From Thamnaconus septentrionalis (lineage: Eukaryota > Chordata > Actinopteri > Tetraodontiformes > Monacanthidae), in the NCBI GenBank assembly GCA_009823395.1, contig CM020515.1, forward strand, positions 16,739,989-16,803,988: a stretch of DNA of 64,000 bases, given 5' to 3'. Position numbers and translations under genes: made by a program. This document shows, piece by piece, positions 25,941 through 38,020 of this stretch. The notes below the pieces were generated by a model, which was given only the letters and a program-made list of their open reading frames with translations, was not told the origin of the DNA and made no database searches. The first letter of the stretch is position 1. Each line of letters opens with the position of its first letter.

Positions 25941-26310
25941 GTCTCCATGACAGTTTTTTGCAAAATAAAAGCGATACTTCAAAAATTTCGACAAAGTACA
26001 ATTGCGATGTGCAGGTGTTTCCACTGAATGGTGTGAAGCACATAAGCCGTAGTTCTCGTAAAATCTCGTCCCTCGAGATTTACAAGAATTGTGTTTGCTT
26101 TTGTTTGTTTACGTTTGTTTGCTGTCAAGAATGGTTCTTATATTTTTCTCTTTGATTACTTGCCAAAAATATTCCGTCTGAAAAACCACCTCATGAGAGC
26201 GTCAAAACCTTTTAGCCATATTTTAGAGGTTTTTACACGTTTAGGTGTTTCCATGAGCAGTTTTTTATTGCCATATTTAGGTTTTGCGCAATTCTAGGGA
26301 TCATGTAAAC
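25941..26310. mobile_element. MITE-like interspersed repeat, copy B
   Basis: It begins GTCTCCATG and ends CATGTAAAC (imperfect inverted ends, 7 of 9). It shares with copy A the TTTGATTACTTG block (near 26152) and the closing block at 26177-26300, including CTCATGAGAGC, GTGTTTCCATGA and TTGCGCAATTCTAGGG. The two shared blocks are adjacent here but about 145 bases apart in copy A. The opening CCATGACAGTTTTTTGC matches the internal CCATGACACTTTTGC of copy A, so the modules are in a different order. Confidence 0.6.
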
Positions 26311-26877
26311 ACAGCGAGTGACAGGCTGACGGGCTCGCTGTCTGTGGCTCCCAGTGCCAACAACCTCCTGGTGGAAACTAGACATGTTTTGGAAGACGGG
26401 ATGCAACCAAAGCCTGATCTTCAGGCAGAGGGAACATTTTATCTCCATGGCTCAAAGAACCTGACCACAAATTTTCTTAACTTTCTTTTTTTTTTTACAT
26501 TTCCATGTCCTTTATGGTCACAACATATGTGCTGTGCCCAATCTTGAAGGGGCGGAGCAACCAGGTGACCGCAAGTGTGCAGCAGGACTCAGCGAGGTGC
26601 TCGAGAGAAAATGACTTAATGAGACGCCGAGGGAAACACCCGTTCAACTCTGAATTACCCTCTTAAACGCCCCCTCTCCTCTTTTTTATTTATTTATTTT
26701 TTAACAGCGTGAGTCAGCCTCATCTTCAAACACACAAACACACAGACACACAGATCAAATTCCGCTGTTGCTGTAGACGTCCCGCCCTCTACAGGCAGAT
26801 AATTGCGGTGTTGGTGACGGGTGAGGTGGAGGGTGGAGAAGGTTGGGGGTGGGAGGTGGGACAGACAGGAGCTTCAG

Positions 26878-26880
<3 letters not shown>

Positions 26881-26922
<42 letters not shown>

Positions 26923-26928
26923 TGTGTG
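26881..26928. repeat. (TG)n microsatellite
   Basis: About 24 units with one TT interruption; an imperfect CA block follows at 26983-27010. Confidence 0.95.
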
Positions 26929-28342
26929 AGGGATGTTAGGGGATTATGGGAGCAGCACAATGATTCATCACCATGCTGCACAAACACACGCACACATACA
27001 CACATACACACCCTTCTTTGGCAACGTGCCCACCACCAGCAGACCCCCCCCCCCATCAGCGCTCTCTGGCAGCATGCCCACCAGTGACAAGGTGACACCG
27101 GCTCTCTGCTGCTTCTTCCTCTTCTTCTCCTTCTTTTTTAGTCGTCGTCCTCAGTGTGCTGCTGCTCCCCCGCCACTCTAGTCACAACCAACGCCATGCG
27201 CCACCTCAGCTTCACAACAGCAGGCCAAGCGCTGACTGGCAGGGGAGGAAGAGAGGAGGGAGTGGGGAGGAGGCGAAAGCAGGGGCCTGTGAGCGGACAT
27301 AAATCATTTGCTGGGGTGACAACCACCGCCAAACCCTTGATTGCTTTCTACTTATCTTCAAACGTGCCGGCGTCTTGACGTCGCGTCCGCAGCAACATGT
27401 GTCGAGCAAAACCCCGAAATGTATTAGCAGGAGCCGCTGGGCTCGTCCGCCGGGGACGCACACACACGGGTGAGTCTGCGGCTGAACCATGAAGATGTTT
27501 ACACACGTGCAGTGCCATAATCTGACATTAAGCCACAGCTACGGTCCAGGTTCCTGTTTATTCCAGCAGTTTATACTCAACTAGGTCGAAATATTTTCGA
27601 CAATAACTCTCAGAAGATATTGCATGTTTGTCTTTAACTCACATCTTTGACATTTGAGCTTGTGAAGAGGAGCAAATTGCCGCCAAATTGGGACACAGAA
27701 GACCCATAAGAACAGTCCGAAAATATTTTTTTACGTTATTAATCTCATTGAATGGGATAGCTCTTTTTTTTGCGCTTGTCTTTTCACATGTGTACCACTA
27801 GTAGCGGATGTGGGAGATTAAAAGCACATAATTAAGATTTAATCAAAATATGGTCCTCGGTTAGAGTTTGTCGTGCATGTAAATGTGCCCCGTGTGAGAC
27901 TCTTTTCTATTATTGTCTTGAAGTTTTGTTGTGGTTTATGTTTTTTTTTTTTTGGTTGTTTTTAATTTACCTCCTAAGAGACCATTAAGAGAGTTAACAA
28001 AGCGAGTGCTTTCGTTAACTCCTATTGTGTGTGAGATGTGACCAGCAATCAAGAGCAGTGTAATGTGTAATAAAAGTGGTAAAAAAAAAAGAAAAATGAT
28101 GGCCACAATTTCAATAAATTTCAGATCACATTAAATGAGAGTACCATTCTTTTAAAAGCAAACTGTTATTAAACTCCGGATGAGCACATGTGTAGAAAAT
28201 GAAAAATTCTGTCCACTAAAGCCATTTGAGAGGACGAGAAAAAAACATAAATCCAGATCACGCCGTGACCTACCAAGCTTATAAATAGCCGCCAAATAAA
28301 CTAGCATTTCGCCAGATATCAGAGGAGAAGTGTGAATCGACG

Positions 28343-28369
28343 ACAACAACAACAACAACAACAACAACA
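28343..28369. repeat. (ACA)9 trinucleotide tract
   Basis: Nine uninterrupted ACA units. Confidence 0.9.
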
Positions 28370-29260
28370 TCACTGTGTTGCTTCATGCGTTTTGAACCCA
28401 CGGAATGTTAACGCAGCGTTCGCTGTCGCTCCCTAATGACCGCCTCTAATGCGGCGATTGACGCTGGCACTGTCACTTCACGGTGAATTGTTCCTGGATT
28501 GGCCCCACGCTGAACTTGGCTCATCCATTTGGCCCCCAGACAGCTGCATCTCCATCTCTGTGCGCCTCGGTAATGGCCAAACAGCCTCCCGCTTCACGGG
28601 ACGGCCGTGCTGTCACGGGACGTGGCAGGATTATCCTCTTGAGTTGGCAGCGCGGAGCTCACATCACGCGTGTAGCTGCAGCTCTGGCACACGACTGAAT
28701 CCGAATCATGTTTACCCTCGTTCATGCAGCTCAAAGACGTCTGCAAGAAATAACTAAAGAACCTGCGATTGACAGATGCTGTAGATCGGCCTGCCTGTGT
28801 TTTCCTGCAACGTGTGCCATATCTGTCTGTAAGCAACACCCATCATTCATTTTTAGACTCCATTCACGACTTGATTAGAAGGACCAAAGTCATCGCAGCC
28901 CATTGTGACCTGTGCAACCCATCTGGGGTGGTTGATGATAGGCATGTTGTTGTGATGGCTACCTCAGTCGTTTTTCTGATTGGTTTAATCTCCATCCAGT
29001 TGTACTCGCATAAAGTTTTGTCTATTGTCTCTTAAATCAAACGCCTCCGCCAAACACCAGTTCTCTGCTTTTACAGCCACTTCATCTGGAATTTAGAGGT
29101 TTGGAGGTGAAGTTTCTTTATTCAAATCCTGTAAATTTGACAAAAGATTCACCTCAGAAAGAGCTGATAGAAAACATATATACATGTATGTGTGTGTGTG
29201 TATATCACATTAAGTTGGGAACAAGTAGAATTTGCTTAACCGTGCTGCAGGTTGTTGGTC

Positions 29261-29325
29261 CTCTGGCCATTGTTGCTACTGTAGTTTGTCACCTGGAACT
29301 ATTTCAACCCTTTTGGCCTTTGCTA
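29261..29325 (+). repeat. Local repeat R1, copy 1
   Basis: A 65-base unit starting CTCTGGCCATTGTTGC and ending CTTTTGGCCTTTGCT recurs at 30309-30375 in the same orientation with only a few mismatches and a small T-run length change. Confidence 0.85.
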
Positions 29326-29844
29326 AATTTTTTTTTTTAAGTAAAATGGAGTTAAAGTGCAGTGGTTCCCAGGTGCGAGGCCTGCGTAGCGTGACAGGAC
29401 CACAAAGTGCCTATTTTTATACAAAACATTGGCGTAACCTTGGGGCCATGATGTGCAAAAAACCCTGACCCAAAAAATAAATAAATAAATAATTACTGTC
29501 AGGTTGTGAAATTAATTTGTGTTCTCAACAGCAAACGACCTGTGACATTTGTGCCTAACGTGACGTTAAGGAAGCTTAAATGCAAAGTGACATTAAAGGG
29601 GACAAGGGGGGGAAAAAACTACCCATGGTGATTATGAAAATAATCACATGCAAAATGACATTTATATAATAAAATGACACCTGTTGATGCCCCGCTAATG
29701 TTTGTTTTCATTATTTTGACTTGATTACATTTTACGTGGAGAAAAGCCTTTAAGTCCTGTTTTTTGTCCTTCTTTCAATATAAATTTTTTTTTATGACGA
29801 GCTGAATAAAGAGCAGGTGGGGTCAGCTGATGAGCAGATTCCAA

Positions 29845-29945
29845 CCAGGTGAGTCTCAGGTGATGAGCAGAATAAAGAACAGGTGAGTCTGACTGAAGCT
29901 TCACAGAAAGTAGGTCAGCCCCGCCTACTGCCACACTCCAGCACT
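29845..29945 (+). repeat. Local repeat R2, copy 1
   Basis: About 100 bases containing two CAGGTGAGTCT motifs, GATGAGCAGA and TTCACAGAAAGTAGGTCAGC. It is repeated 247 bases further on with about 85-90 percent identity by eye. Confidence 0.85.
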
Positions 29946-30015
29946 GCGCTGCGGAAAACTAAAAGACAACCGAAACACTAATACAACACCACAACACTCA
30001 GAAAAATTATTATTT

Positions 30016-30040
30016 AAAAAAAAAAAAAAAAAAAAAAAAA
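30016..30040. repeat. Poly-A tract (25)
   Basis: It lies between the two copies of the locally duplicated CCAGGTGAGTCT repeat. Confidence 0.85.
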
Positions 30041-30091
30041 TCCAGCCCATGACGGCATACAGACAAGTTAATCCCAGATGAAAGACTGAAG

Positions 30092-30198
30092 CCAGGTGAG
30101 TCTCAGGTGACGAGCAGAGTGAAGCCAGGTGAGTCTGAGCGCCGCTTCACAGAAAGTAGGTCAGCCCCACCCCCCATCCCCCTGCCACGCTCCAATAC
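30092..30198 (+). repeat. Local repeat R2, copy 2
   Basis: Second copy of the 29845 unit, same orientation, with a C-rich insertion after CAGCCCCAC. A 25-base poly-A lies between the copies. Confidence 0.85.
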
Positions 30199-30272
30199 TT
30201 GCGAGTTGAAATCTGGCTCATCTAGCTGTGTCATACAAAAAAAATTGTCAAAAATATTTAACAAAACAAAAC

Positions 30273-30308
30273 ATAATTACATAAGAGATTCAAAGTCAGA
30301 CTCAACTC
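30273..30308 (+). repeat. 36-bp direct repeat, left copy
   Basis: Begins ATAATTACATAAGAGATTC and ends AGACTCAACTC. It differs from 30417-30452 at one position (GTCAG versus GCCAG). Confidence 0.9.
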
Positions 30309-30375
30309 CTCTGGCCATTGTTGCTACTGTAGTTTGTCAACTGGAACTTTTTCGACCCTTTTGGCCTTTTTGCTA
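30309..30375 (+). repeat. Local repeat R1, copy 2, framed by 36-bp direct repeats
   Basis: Second copy of the unit at 29261. It sits between two direct repeats (30273-30308 and 30417-30452) and begins exactly where the first direct repeat ends. Confidence 0.85.
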
Positions 30376-30416
30376 TCAACCAAAACAACTACAACAACCC
30401 ACAGTTATCTCAAAAG

Positions 30417-30452
30417 ATAATTACATAAGAGATTCAAAGCCAGACTCAACTC
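30417..30452 (+). repeat. 36-bp direct repeat, right copy
   Basis: Right partner of 30273-30308. The 108 bases between them hold R1 copy 2. Too long for a transposon target-site duplication, so a local duplication is more likely. Confidence 0.9.
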
Positions 30453-32388
30453 TATTGATTACTCTTTAATGCTAAAGTTTTGGGGTAATTACAACGCCCA
30501 CTAAAGAAGAAATAAGTTCTGGTATTTCATCGTAACTCAAGCTGAGCCAACTGGCCGACCGCGCTCCCACCCTGGGAAACAGAAACTAAAAAGGTCCTGA
30601 ACCACTTTGGCTCCTCGGCCATAAGCAGACTAATAATTCAGGACGGCATTGATCGGTGCCGCGTCGAAGACTCGCAGCGTTACCTTGTGGGAGGCATTGT
30701 TTTTCTTTAGGCTGATGTTGATTAAAAAGCGCAGAAACGGGAGGACGATCAATTTGCGTCTGACAACGTCGAGGTAAGTAGGAAATGATAATGAGGCGAT
30801 TTCAGCGGAACCTCGCGTGCACGGGAGCGGAAGAAGCGGCCGAGCTCGGTGTGCTTGAAGGACGAGATGATGGGATGCTTCATTACAGTTTTGGCGAAAA
30901 TAAGGATCATCTCTCTCACACACACACAGACAAAACTGCACAGGCAGTGGGAGGTGTTTTCACACACAGGAGGCTTTTCAGTGCATCTGGAAGAGTGCCG
31001 GCCGACTCCTGTGACTTCCCCTTTCCACCGCGGGTGACGTTATTTGTCATTAGCGAGCCGCCTCTCCTCTCCTGCGCCCCCCTGTGGAGATCCGCCACGA
31101 CTCCGACTCGCGCTTCCCCTGTTTCCGCCGCTCTCGTCAAACCAGCTCATCACGACCCAGTGTGCGACGACAACTGTTGTCACAGGCAGCAGGTGCTGAT
31201 TGCCGAGGATGTCGCCCATCGTTCCCCTCCCGTGACCGAGGGACGTCTTCCGCTGCCGCCGAGGAGAAGGCTAATTTCGGGGCCTATTCCTCGCACTCCG
31301 CCGAGGGCTGATCGCTTCCCCGTCGCATCGGTCTGAACAGCATGTGTGGCACAATGAGAGGTTCTCTAAAAAAAAAACTCTGGTTGATTATAATTTTCAC
31401 AGGCTCAGAGCAGCTTTCACCCTTTATGTTGGAAAATAAAGTTTGATCCAAGTGAAATGAAGGTAAGCAAGTATGTACTGTACCATATGACTTGTTTTTT
31501 TCATACTTGCCACATTCACATTGTTCAACCACCTTTAAATAAATACAAATAAACAGTTTCCTCAGAAAACGTGTTTGTCTCATTATCACATTGAGTGGTT
31601 TGCACGGCCCCGCCTTGCAGAAAACAACATTTATTCTGGGAAACTGGATCATTAAAACAAGAGGTAGAAACTTCTTCTCCTCTCTTTAACACTGAAACCA
31701 AAAAATAAGAGTTCTAGTAATGTACACAGTGCTGTGATCATCAGGATTATCTCAGTTCAGTTGCAGTGAAATAAAGAGAGACCAGCGCTGCTTGATGTGG
31801 AGGACACTGTGAAGTTTTTATGAGCCCTGACAAAAACTTTGTGGCAGAGCTTCTAAGTTGGGAATCTGTCGTGACACCAGTAGGGCGAGCGGGCGTGTGT
31901 GTGTGTGTTTGTGTGTGTGAGTGTGTGTGTGTGTGCACGTCGAGCACCGCTGCACATCCAGCACCCGGCGGTCGGTGCAGCCGACTGTGGCAGGAAGCAA
32001 AGGACTCTGGCGAGTGTTGTGATGAAGCCGTGTCGCCCGCCGCCACCGGAGGACAGCGAGAGGAGGCGGCTCTGCTTTTTAGATTTTTTCAGACCTAAGA
32101 GGCCTCGAAAAAGGTTTCTTCTAATTGTCCTGAGCATTAGCGTGAGTGGATATATAGATGTCAAGAGGGCCTCTCGGGGTAAAAAATAGACAAGCAGAGC
32201 AGCGGAGATTAAATCATCATCAGCGTGTGCTGGAAATGCACAAGAGGCCGACTGGCTGCCCGGGAGCCAATCAGCAGCCGCTCTAGCCACATATTATTAG
32301 AAAATATAAATCAAGGTTTCTGTTGGGTTCCCATACAGAAATGTTGTAGTTGGGTGTCAGGTAGCACCTATAATTAAACCTTGGTAGA

Positions 32389-32420
32389 CTTAAAGAATCC
32401 TTAAAGAATCCTTAAAGTCC
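32389..32420. repeat. 11-bp tandem repeat
   Basis: CTTAAAGAATC occurs twice in tandem, then CTTAAAG with a diverged end. Confidence 0.8.
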
Positions 32421-32584
32421 TTGAGGTGAAGGGGGAAAAATGTTACGTCACAGGAGGGAAAAAGCAATAAACTCACAAGTTTCTGCACCAGGTCGAATTA
32501 CATTTGAAGGTAAACAGAACGGCGTGTTGGGCAGAAGGCGAGATACGCAATGTGTCAACAAGCGAATTCAAAGTTTGTTAACGT

Positions 32585-32603
32585 AAAAAAAAAAAAAAAA
32601 AAA
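32585..32603. repeat. Poly-A tract (19)
   Basis: Uninterrupted A run. Confidence 0.8.
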
Positions 32604-33817
32604 GAAAGAATCAACCTGCCGCGCCAGATGGAGCCTTTCCTAAATCTGTTTGTTTGTTTTTACACATATCCGTCTGGTGAAAGAGCCCGTAGAAAACATT
32701 TGGAGTCGGGAGGCGAAAGAACTCAAAAAGCAACTGGTTGAATCTCCTGTCTTGTTCAGTCTGGTCACTGCAGCTGGAGGCTTCCTATTGGTCACTGCTG
32801 TCTCACTAGCAGCAACTTTGCTTGCAGCTTTCTGCCCTTGATTTCTTCTGATTGGTAACAGAATCGAATGCGACACTGCAACTGACTGAAAATGCTTTTC
32901 CGTGGGAGGTTGGCAAGGTGGATGAGCCAGACTGATCCGACTGAACCACGACAAAGTTTAATAATGAAGTTGGTATGAAAGATGCAAAAGAAATGAATGA
33001 TGAAAAGGAAAATAATGTGTTGATCACACAAACAACAATTTTCCCTGTGCGGCACTTTTTTTCCCTGGTCGATTGTTTTTTGGGTACCCTTGTGTTTTTC
33101 TTTTAAAGAAGCAAGTGTTGGAATAAAGCGGAAATAAAAACATGCATGACCTCGAAGTTCCATCTTTATACAACATTTAAAATTTTGTAAAAACAACCGG
33201 AAAAGCAAATCCTCTCTGTGTTGGGAGTAAAGATTTTTGGTTTCGCTCTGCCGGCTCTCACCTGTTTGATCAGCTGTTTTGTATTTACCTCCACGAAAAA
33301 CACCGGCGCCATTGCATAATCGTCTTTTTGTTTTTTTGTATTTTAGCAAAACTGTGCAGGTTCCAGTTGTGCTCCTGCTGTCGCTGCAGTGAAAATCTTG
33401 ACGGGCTGCCGCTCTAATCCCCCACTGTCCACACTATCACTGTGTTTTATTAGGCTTTTTATTGAGAAAGTAGCAGAGCGGCGAGGAGATATTGAGGCTC
33501 GCCGTCTCTATTCGCAAGGGGTGGCGGCGGAGAAGACGGCAGACAGAAATAGAAGGCCGGGACTGAGGGCCCATTTTCATTTTAATCAGTCGGCTTGTTG
33601 GTTCAGTTGGCGGTGAGCGCTCGACAAACAAAACCAAATGGCAGCTCCTGGCAACGGCTGAGAAGGCGAGACTCTGGGCAGAGCGACGGGAGAAGAAGAA
33701 ACTTGCAGGGGGGAGGGAGGGTGAGGGGAAGAGGAGCGGGAGGGAGTTTTGGGAAATCAAGGTTTCATTACGCTGGTCAAACAAAGTGAAACTCGTGTGC
33801 AATCGGCAACTCCAGCC

Positions 33818-33819
<2 letters not shown>

Positions 33820-33855
<36 letters not shown>
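33820..33855. repeat. (GA)18 microsatellite
   Basis: Eighteen pure GA units. Confidence 0.95.
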
Positions 33856-33859
<4 letters not shown>

Positions 33860-34217
33860 AGCTGGCCTGCTGGTTCATCTGCAGATGTGTGGCATGAGTG
33901 GGACAAAGTCCTGATTGATCGTTTTCCACGAGATGAGAGGTTAACGGCATCTAAAGTGGCTCTCTGTGAACAGACAGGTGGCGCTGTGCCGAGCGGCTGC
34001 CGCAAATGGCGAATATGGCAAAAATAAAAAAGTAGCCTCACCCCCCTTCCCCTTGAAGAAGCAGCAGTCAGAGAGAGGTGGAGAAAAGAGGCGTTGCATC
34101 GCGCCAAACGTTTGCTCGCCGTGAATGACATGTTTAGAATCATAATGAAGATTAATGGACTCCTTCGGCGGCCGCCCATGCCTGATAACCTGCAGGATTG
34201 ATAACAGCTTCATTATC

Positions 34218-34243
34218 CCTCCTCCTCCTCCTCCTCCTCCTCG
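34218..34243. repeat. (CTC)n trinucleotide tract
   Basis: About eight CTC units. Confidence 0.85.
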
Positions 34244-35509
34244 CTTCCCTCAGAAAGGAAACGGAGCCACAGGTGCTTCTTCACACGTGCAGGTGTTGAA
34301 CCAGAACGCTGATCAAGTCCACGGTGCCCGGTGAGAGTGGGAGGAGGTGGGGGGTGTCAATCACATCTGCAGCGATCGTGATAGGTCACGCTCAGCAGGG
34401 GGGGGGGGTGGCGTCGGACTACATGTTAAACAATTAGCAGGCAGGAAGTAAAAGGCTGGCTGGGCGGCCGCGGACTTAATTGGGAAAACATCAAGTCGGG
34501 GCGGCTGAAGGCGGCCTGACATATTACCCAGATTACTGTCTCACTTGAAGGCTTTCCCATTACCTCGGCCACGTCCCCCTGTCTCTCCATCTCTCTCTCT
34601 TCTCTCTCTCTCTCTGTTCGCACGCCCATTCTCCATCTTCCTCTCGCTGCCCCGACAGCCAAGATGACTTTCGACTGCCGTTTAGCGCTGCGCTGTTGTC
34701 TGGCAGTGATAAAGGAAATGCACCCTGCGCTGTTTCCCAACTTCTAGACGTTCCTCCTTACAGGACGGAGGACCAGCGGGTCGTGAGCTGCTGGAGGAGC
34801 TAACCAGAGATTCACTACCGGCCTCTGTGAACCTTGCTGATTAGCTCAACGATTTGCACCTGATCCTCGTTAGCCGGCTCTTCTTCCACTGCGCCTCTTT
34901 ATGTTTTCTCAACTACATCTTGTGGGTTTTCTTTCACCTTTATCTTCAATAAATCACCAGGAGTGGGGATCTCAAACCTTCTGCCTGTATTTCTTGCACC
35001 ATACATCACACTGATTGGACAGAGGTTTAGATTTAGGGACAGAAAGAAGGTCCGCGGGAGGAAAATCCTCATTCCAGTCCACTTTGCAGAACGAGCGCCG
35101 CTGTTTAAGCAGCTGGCAGGACATTTAAAAGTAAATTTGGCACAATTAAATAATCCGGGCACAATTTTGTGTCAGTTTGTGTCAAGCAACAATTCAGTGT
35201 TTGTGTCCCCTTCTGAATAATTTCTAAATAACGTCTATTCCGCTGAGATCCTTCTCTTATTTTTGAATTCATTCAACGCAGAGCATCAACATGACAAAAG
35301 TTTTGGATTTGGCCGACCACACTGAACTGACTCACAGCTTCTGGAATCAGTGGAACGATCGACAGGCTCCGTCAGACACGTCTCTCACTCTCTGTCACAC
35401 AAACCAGAGGGCTTTTTTTTTTTCTGGTAAAACATAGACGGGATGTGCTGTTCAGCAGCCACGGGCCTATCTGCGTTATCGCTGATCTATCAGCCGTCGG
35501 CATCGCAGC

Positions 35510-35510
<1 letters not shown>

Positions 35511-35549
<39 letters not shown>
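35511..35549. repeat. (CAG)13 trinucleotide tract
   Basis: Thirteen uninterrupted CAG units, no gene around. Confidence 0.95.
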
Positions 35550-35550
<1 letters not shown>

Positions 35551-35762
35551 GGCTGCGTCGGAGGTGATGTGGCAGCGTGATAAGCGTCTTGAACCCTCTC
35601 AATTAGCGACGCGACACAATCTCACAGGTCTGAAAGTATTTATGACGTGAACAAGAAGTCGCTCACACAGCTGCATGTAATCTGCACTGATTAAGGATGG
35701 GAGCGGTAGATTTTGTTTACGCATCTCATGAAATGTAAACAATATGAAAAAAATGCATCAGT

Positions 35763-35800
35763 TTTTAGCAGGAGGCTGTAAACAGTGGGCTAAAATCTGT
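35763..35800 (-). repeat. Dispersed motif family M, copy 3
   Basis: Read on the minus strand it gives TTTTAGCCCACTG, then TTTACAGCCTCCTGCTAAAA. Confidence 0.5.
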
Positions 35801-36873
35801 TTATTCCAGGAGGTAATGCACCGTTTGATGCACCTGTGCAGCGTATGCGGCCTGTATAACAAAAGCAGGGTATATAAGTGATCAGGCTTTACAAAGACTT
35901 CCTCTCTAAGGGGCCTGACACTGTAGTGATGTTGATCACAGTGAGGTTTCAGTCTTTGGAGGCGCAGACTTTTGGGCGCTGACGTAGATTAAATTAGCTC
36001 GTTACGCTTCCAACATCTGCTCCACCGCTCAAGCATCATTTCCATCTCTGAGTTTGTTTTCTCCTTTCGCGTTTAACTTGATATGAATAAGCGCTCTCGT
36101 TAAATTCCATTTTTTTTACCCTTCTATTTTCTGGCTTCTTCAGCTCACTAAGAAAACCCTCCAGTGTCCTCCTGACTCCTTGCTGAGGTGACGCTTTGAA
36201 GAGATGCGAGCTGGTAGACGGGCGGCTGATAGACACCCAGGGACTCTGTCTCCATGAAAACCCTTCAGCCGGCTGCACAATCCTCTGCTTTTTTTGTTTT
36301 GTTTTTTAAATTTGAATTTTACAACAATATGAAGAAGTATGAACCTGGCACGGTGCCTGATGATGAGACTAACTTGAAGCGTGCTGTCTGAAGTCATGAT
36401 AAAATAGTATAAAGGGTGCGTCCGTCTTGATTTTGTGGGATGAGCGAAGTTGCATCCCTTTACCCCCGACAGCCAATATATGAACAAATGCTCACATCTT
36501 AAACAGCCAATGCAGGAGAGTGAGGTCAAAAATGACTAATTAAAATACTCAGATATAGAATCTCCACATTGGTAAATTGTTGTTGGAATGAAAAAATATC
36601 AGCCCTTAAAAATAACAATCAAATTAGTGTTTGACCTCTTTTAATAACAACGGCATTAATATGCTGCACTGTACATCATGTGAAAATGGTTCTAGGCTAT
36701 TTACTGATGTCATAAACGCAGATAATTACCACCTCAGGGTTTTATGCCTCTGCAGACCAATTAAGTCTGATCAGACTCATTTAATCCGTGTTGTTACTGA
36801 TGGAAAAAAGAAGTCATGTAGCCGGCCAGTCGACTGAGGAAAAAATAAGAAATATTACACAAACTGATTTTTG

Positions 36874-36908
36874 TATTATTATTATAATTATTATTATTAT
36901 TATTATTA
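36874..36908. repeat. (ATT)n trinucleotide tract
   Basis: About 11 ATT units with one ATA interruption. Confidence 0.85.
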
Positions 36909-37964
36909 GATGTAAGGTAGATTCAGGAAGTATAGTATAGTATACTAAGTGTACATTCCAATCTAAACTTTCACCTAAACTGGAAACAACAGAGGACATT
37001 AAAATACAACATAGTCAATTACAGCTTCTCGGTTGAGGAAACAGAAAAAAAACATTTTTTATTTATTCATCACAAAGTTTATGATGATGAAGAGTCCAGA
37101 AAAGTTCCAGAACAGCTGCTGATCCAAATGTTTTCAGTTTTTCTTCTGGGTTTTTTTTCTTAGACAATTAATAGTTTGAAGACAAACAGACATTTTTGGA
37201 GATGTTGCATTTTTTTTTTCATAGAATAGATCGCTGCAGATGGCAACAGTTTAAAGTCTAGCGGACGCCCCTCATCAGCTGCAACAACTTGTTTGCTGTC
37301 AATGCATTCCCAACTGCCTGTTGTTGCCGTCTGGTTTTACCGACTGCTTCTGTGCAGCAGAAACGCTGCAGATCGTTCAGAGTGACGTTGGGGGAAAAAA
37401 GGTGAATTTCAGAGGCTATGTGTGAAAGAGCAGAGGAGTGCTGTTTAAGCTGACAGGATTTCCTTCTCGTCTTTGAGGCTTTGAAGAAAAAAGGTCTAAT
37501 CTTGTGTCAAGGTTAAAGATGTAATAATTACAAATGAGGTGGTTGAAAAGTTATTTTTCTCATACCATAATTGTGTCCTCAGTCTGGAGCAGTCTGGTCA
37601 TATTCTTCAATATCCATGTTTCAATAGAAAAGCAAAGACCTTCGTAGACGCTGAGACACAGGAAAATCAAAGACTGCAGGGCGTTGACACGGGTCCAGAG
37701 CTCTGCTTCATAGGTATTTTTTATCTTCTACTTTTTTTTGTCTTCCTTACATTGCAAGATAAAGATTATTTTAAAACGGGTCAAAGACAGTTCTGACACA
37801 AAAGTCCTCCGGGGGCCTGCTGGTGGTACATCTTTTCATTATACCAACATCAAAATATCGTTCATTTTACAAGACACAGTGCTCTGCTTCGAGGATTCCT
37901 CATTAATTGCTCTTCCTCTTGAATCTGCGGGTTGAGTCTTTTTCTCTCCTTGTCTCAGGCTCTC

Positions 37965-38020
37965 CTCCTCCTCCTCCTCCTCCTCTTCCTCTTGCTTGTC
38001 CTCCTGCTCCTCCTCCACCT
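37965..38020. repeat. (CTC)n pyrimidine tract
   Basis: Eight pure CTC units followed by a C/T-rich continuation. Confidence 0.8.

Larger units (their letters stand above)
26311..29260. other. Intergenic DNA
   Basis: No gene supported. It holds a TG microsatellite, an ACA tract, AT-rich unique sequence at 27500-28300 and CpG-containing unique sequence at 28390-28700. Short frames show no recognised domain. Confidence 0.7.
29360..30607. mobile_element. Possible hAT-like non-autonomous element
   Basis: The left end reads CAGTGGTTCCCAGG and the right end CCTGAACCACT, whose complement is AGTGGTTCAGG, so the ends are imperfectly inverted and of hAT style. No transposase frame is present. R1 copy 2, R2 and the 36-bp repeats lie inside. 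No clear 8-bp target duplication was seen. Confidence 0.3.

Noticed and set aside
30785..31336. 183-codon + strand frame
   Set aside because: Crosses CpG-rich sequence, contains a CA-repeat translation (THTHT) and shows no domain.
32792..33349. 185-codon minus-strand frame
   Set aside because: AT-rich, no domain recognised, no codon bias; treated as chance.
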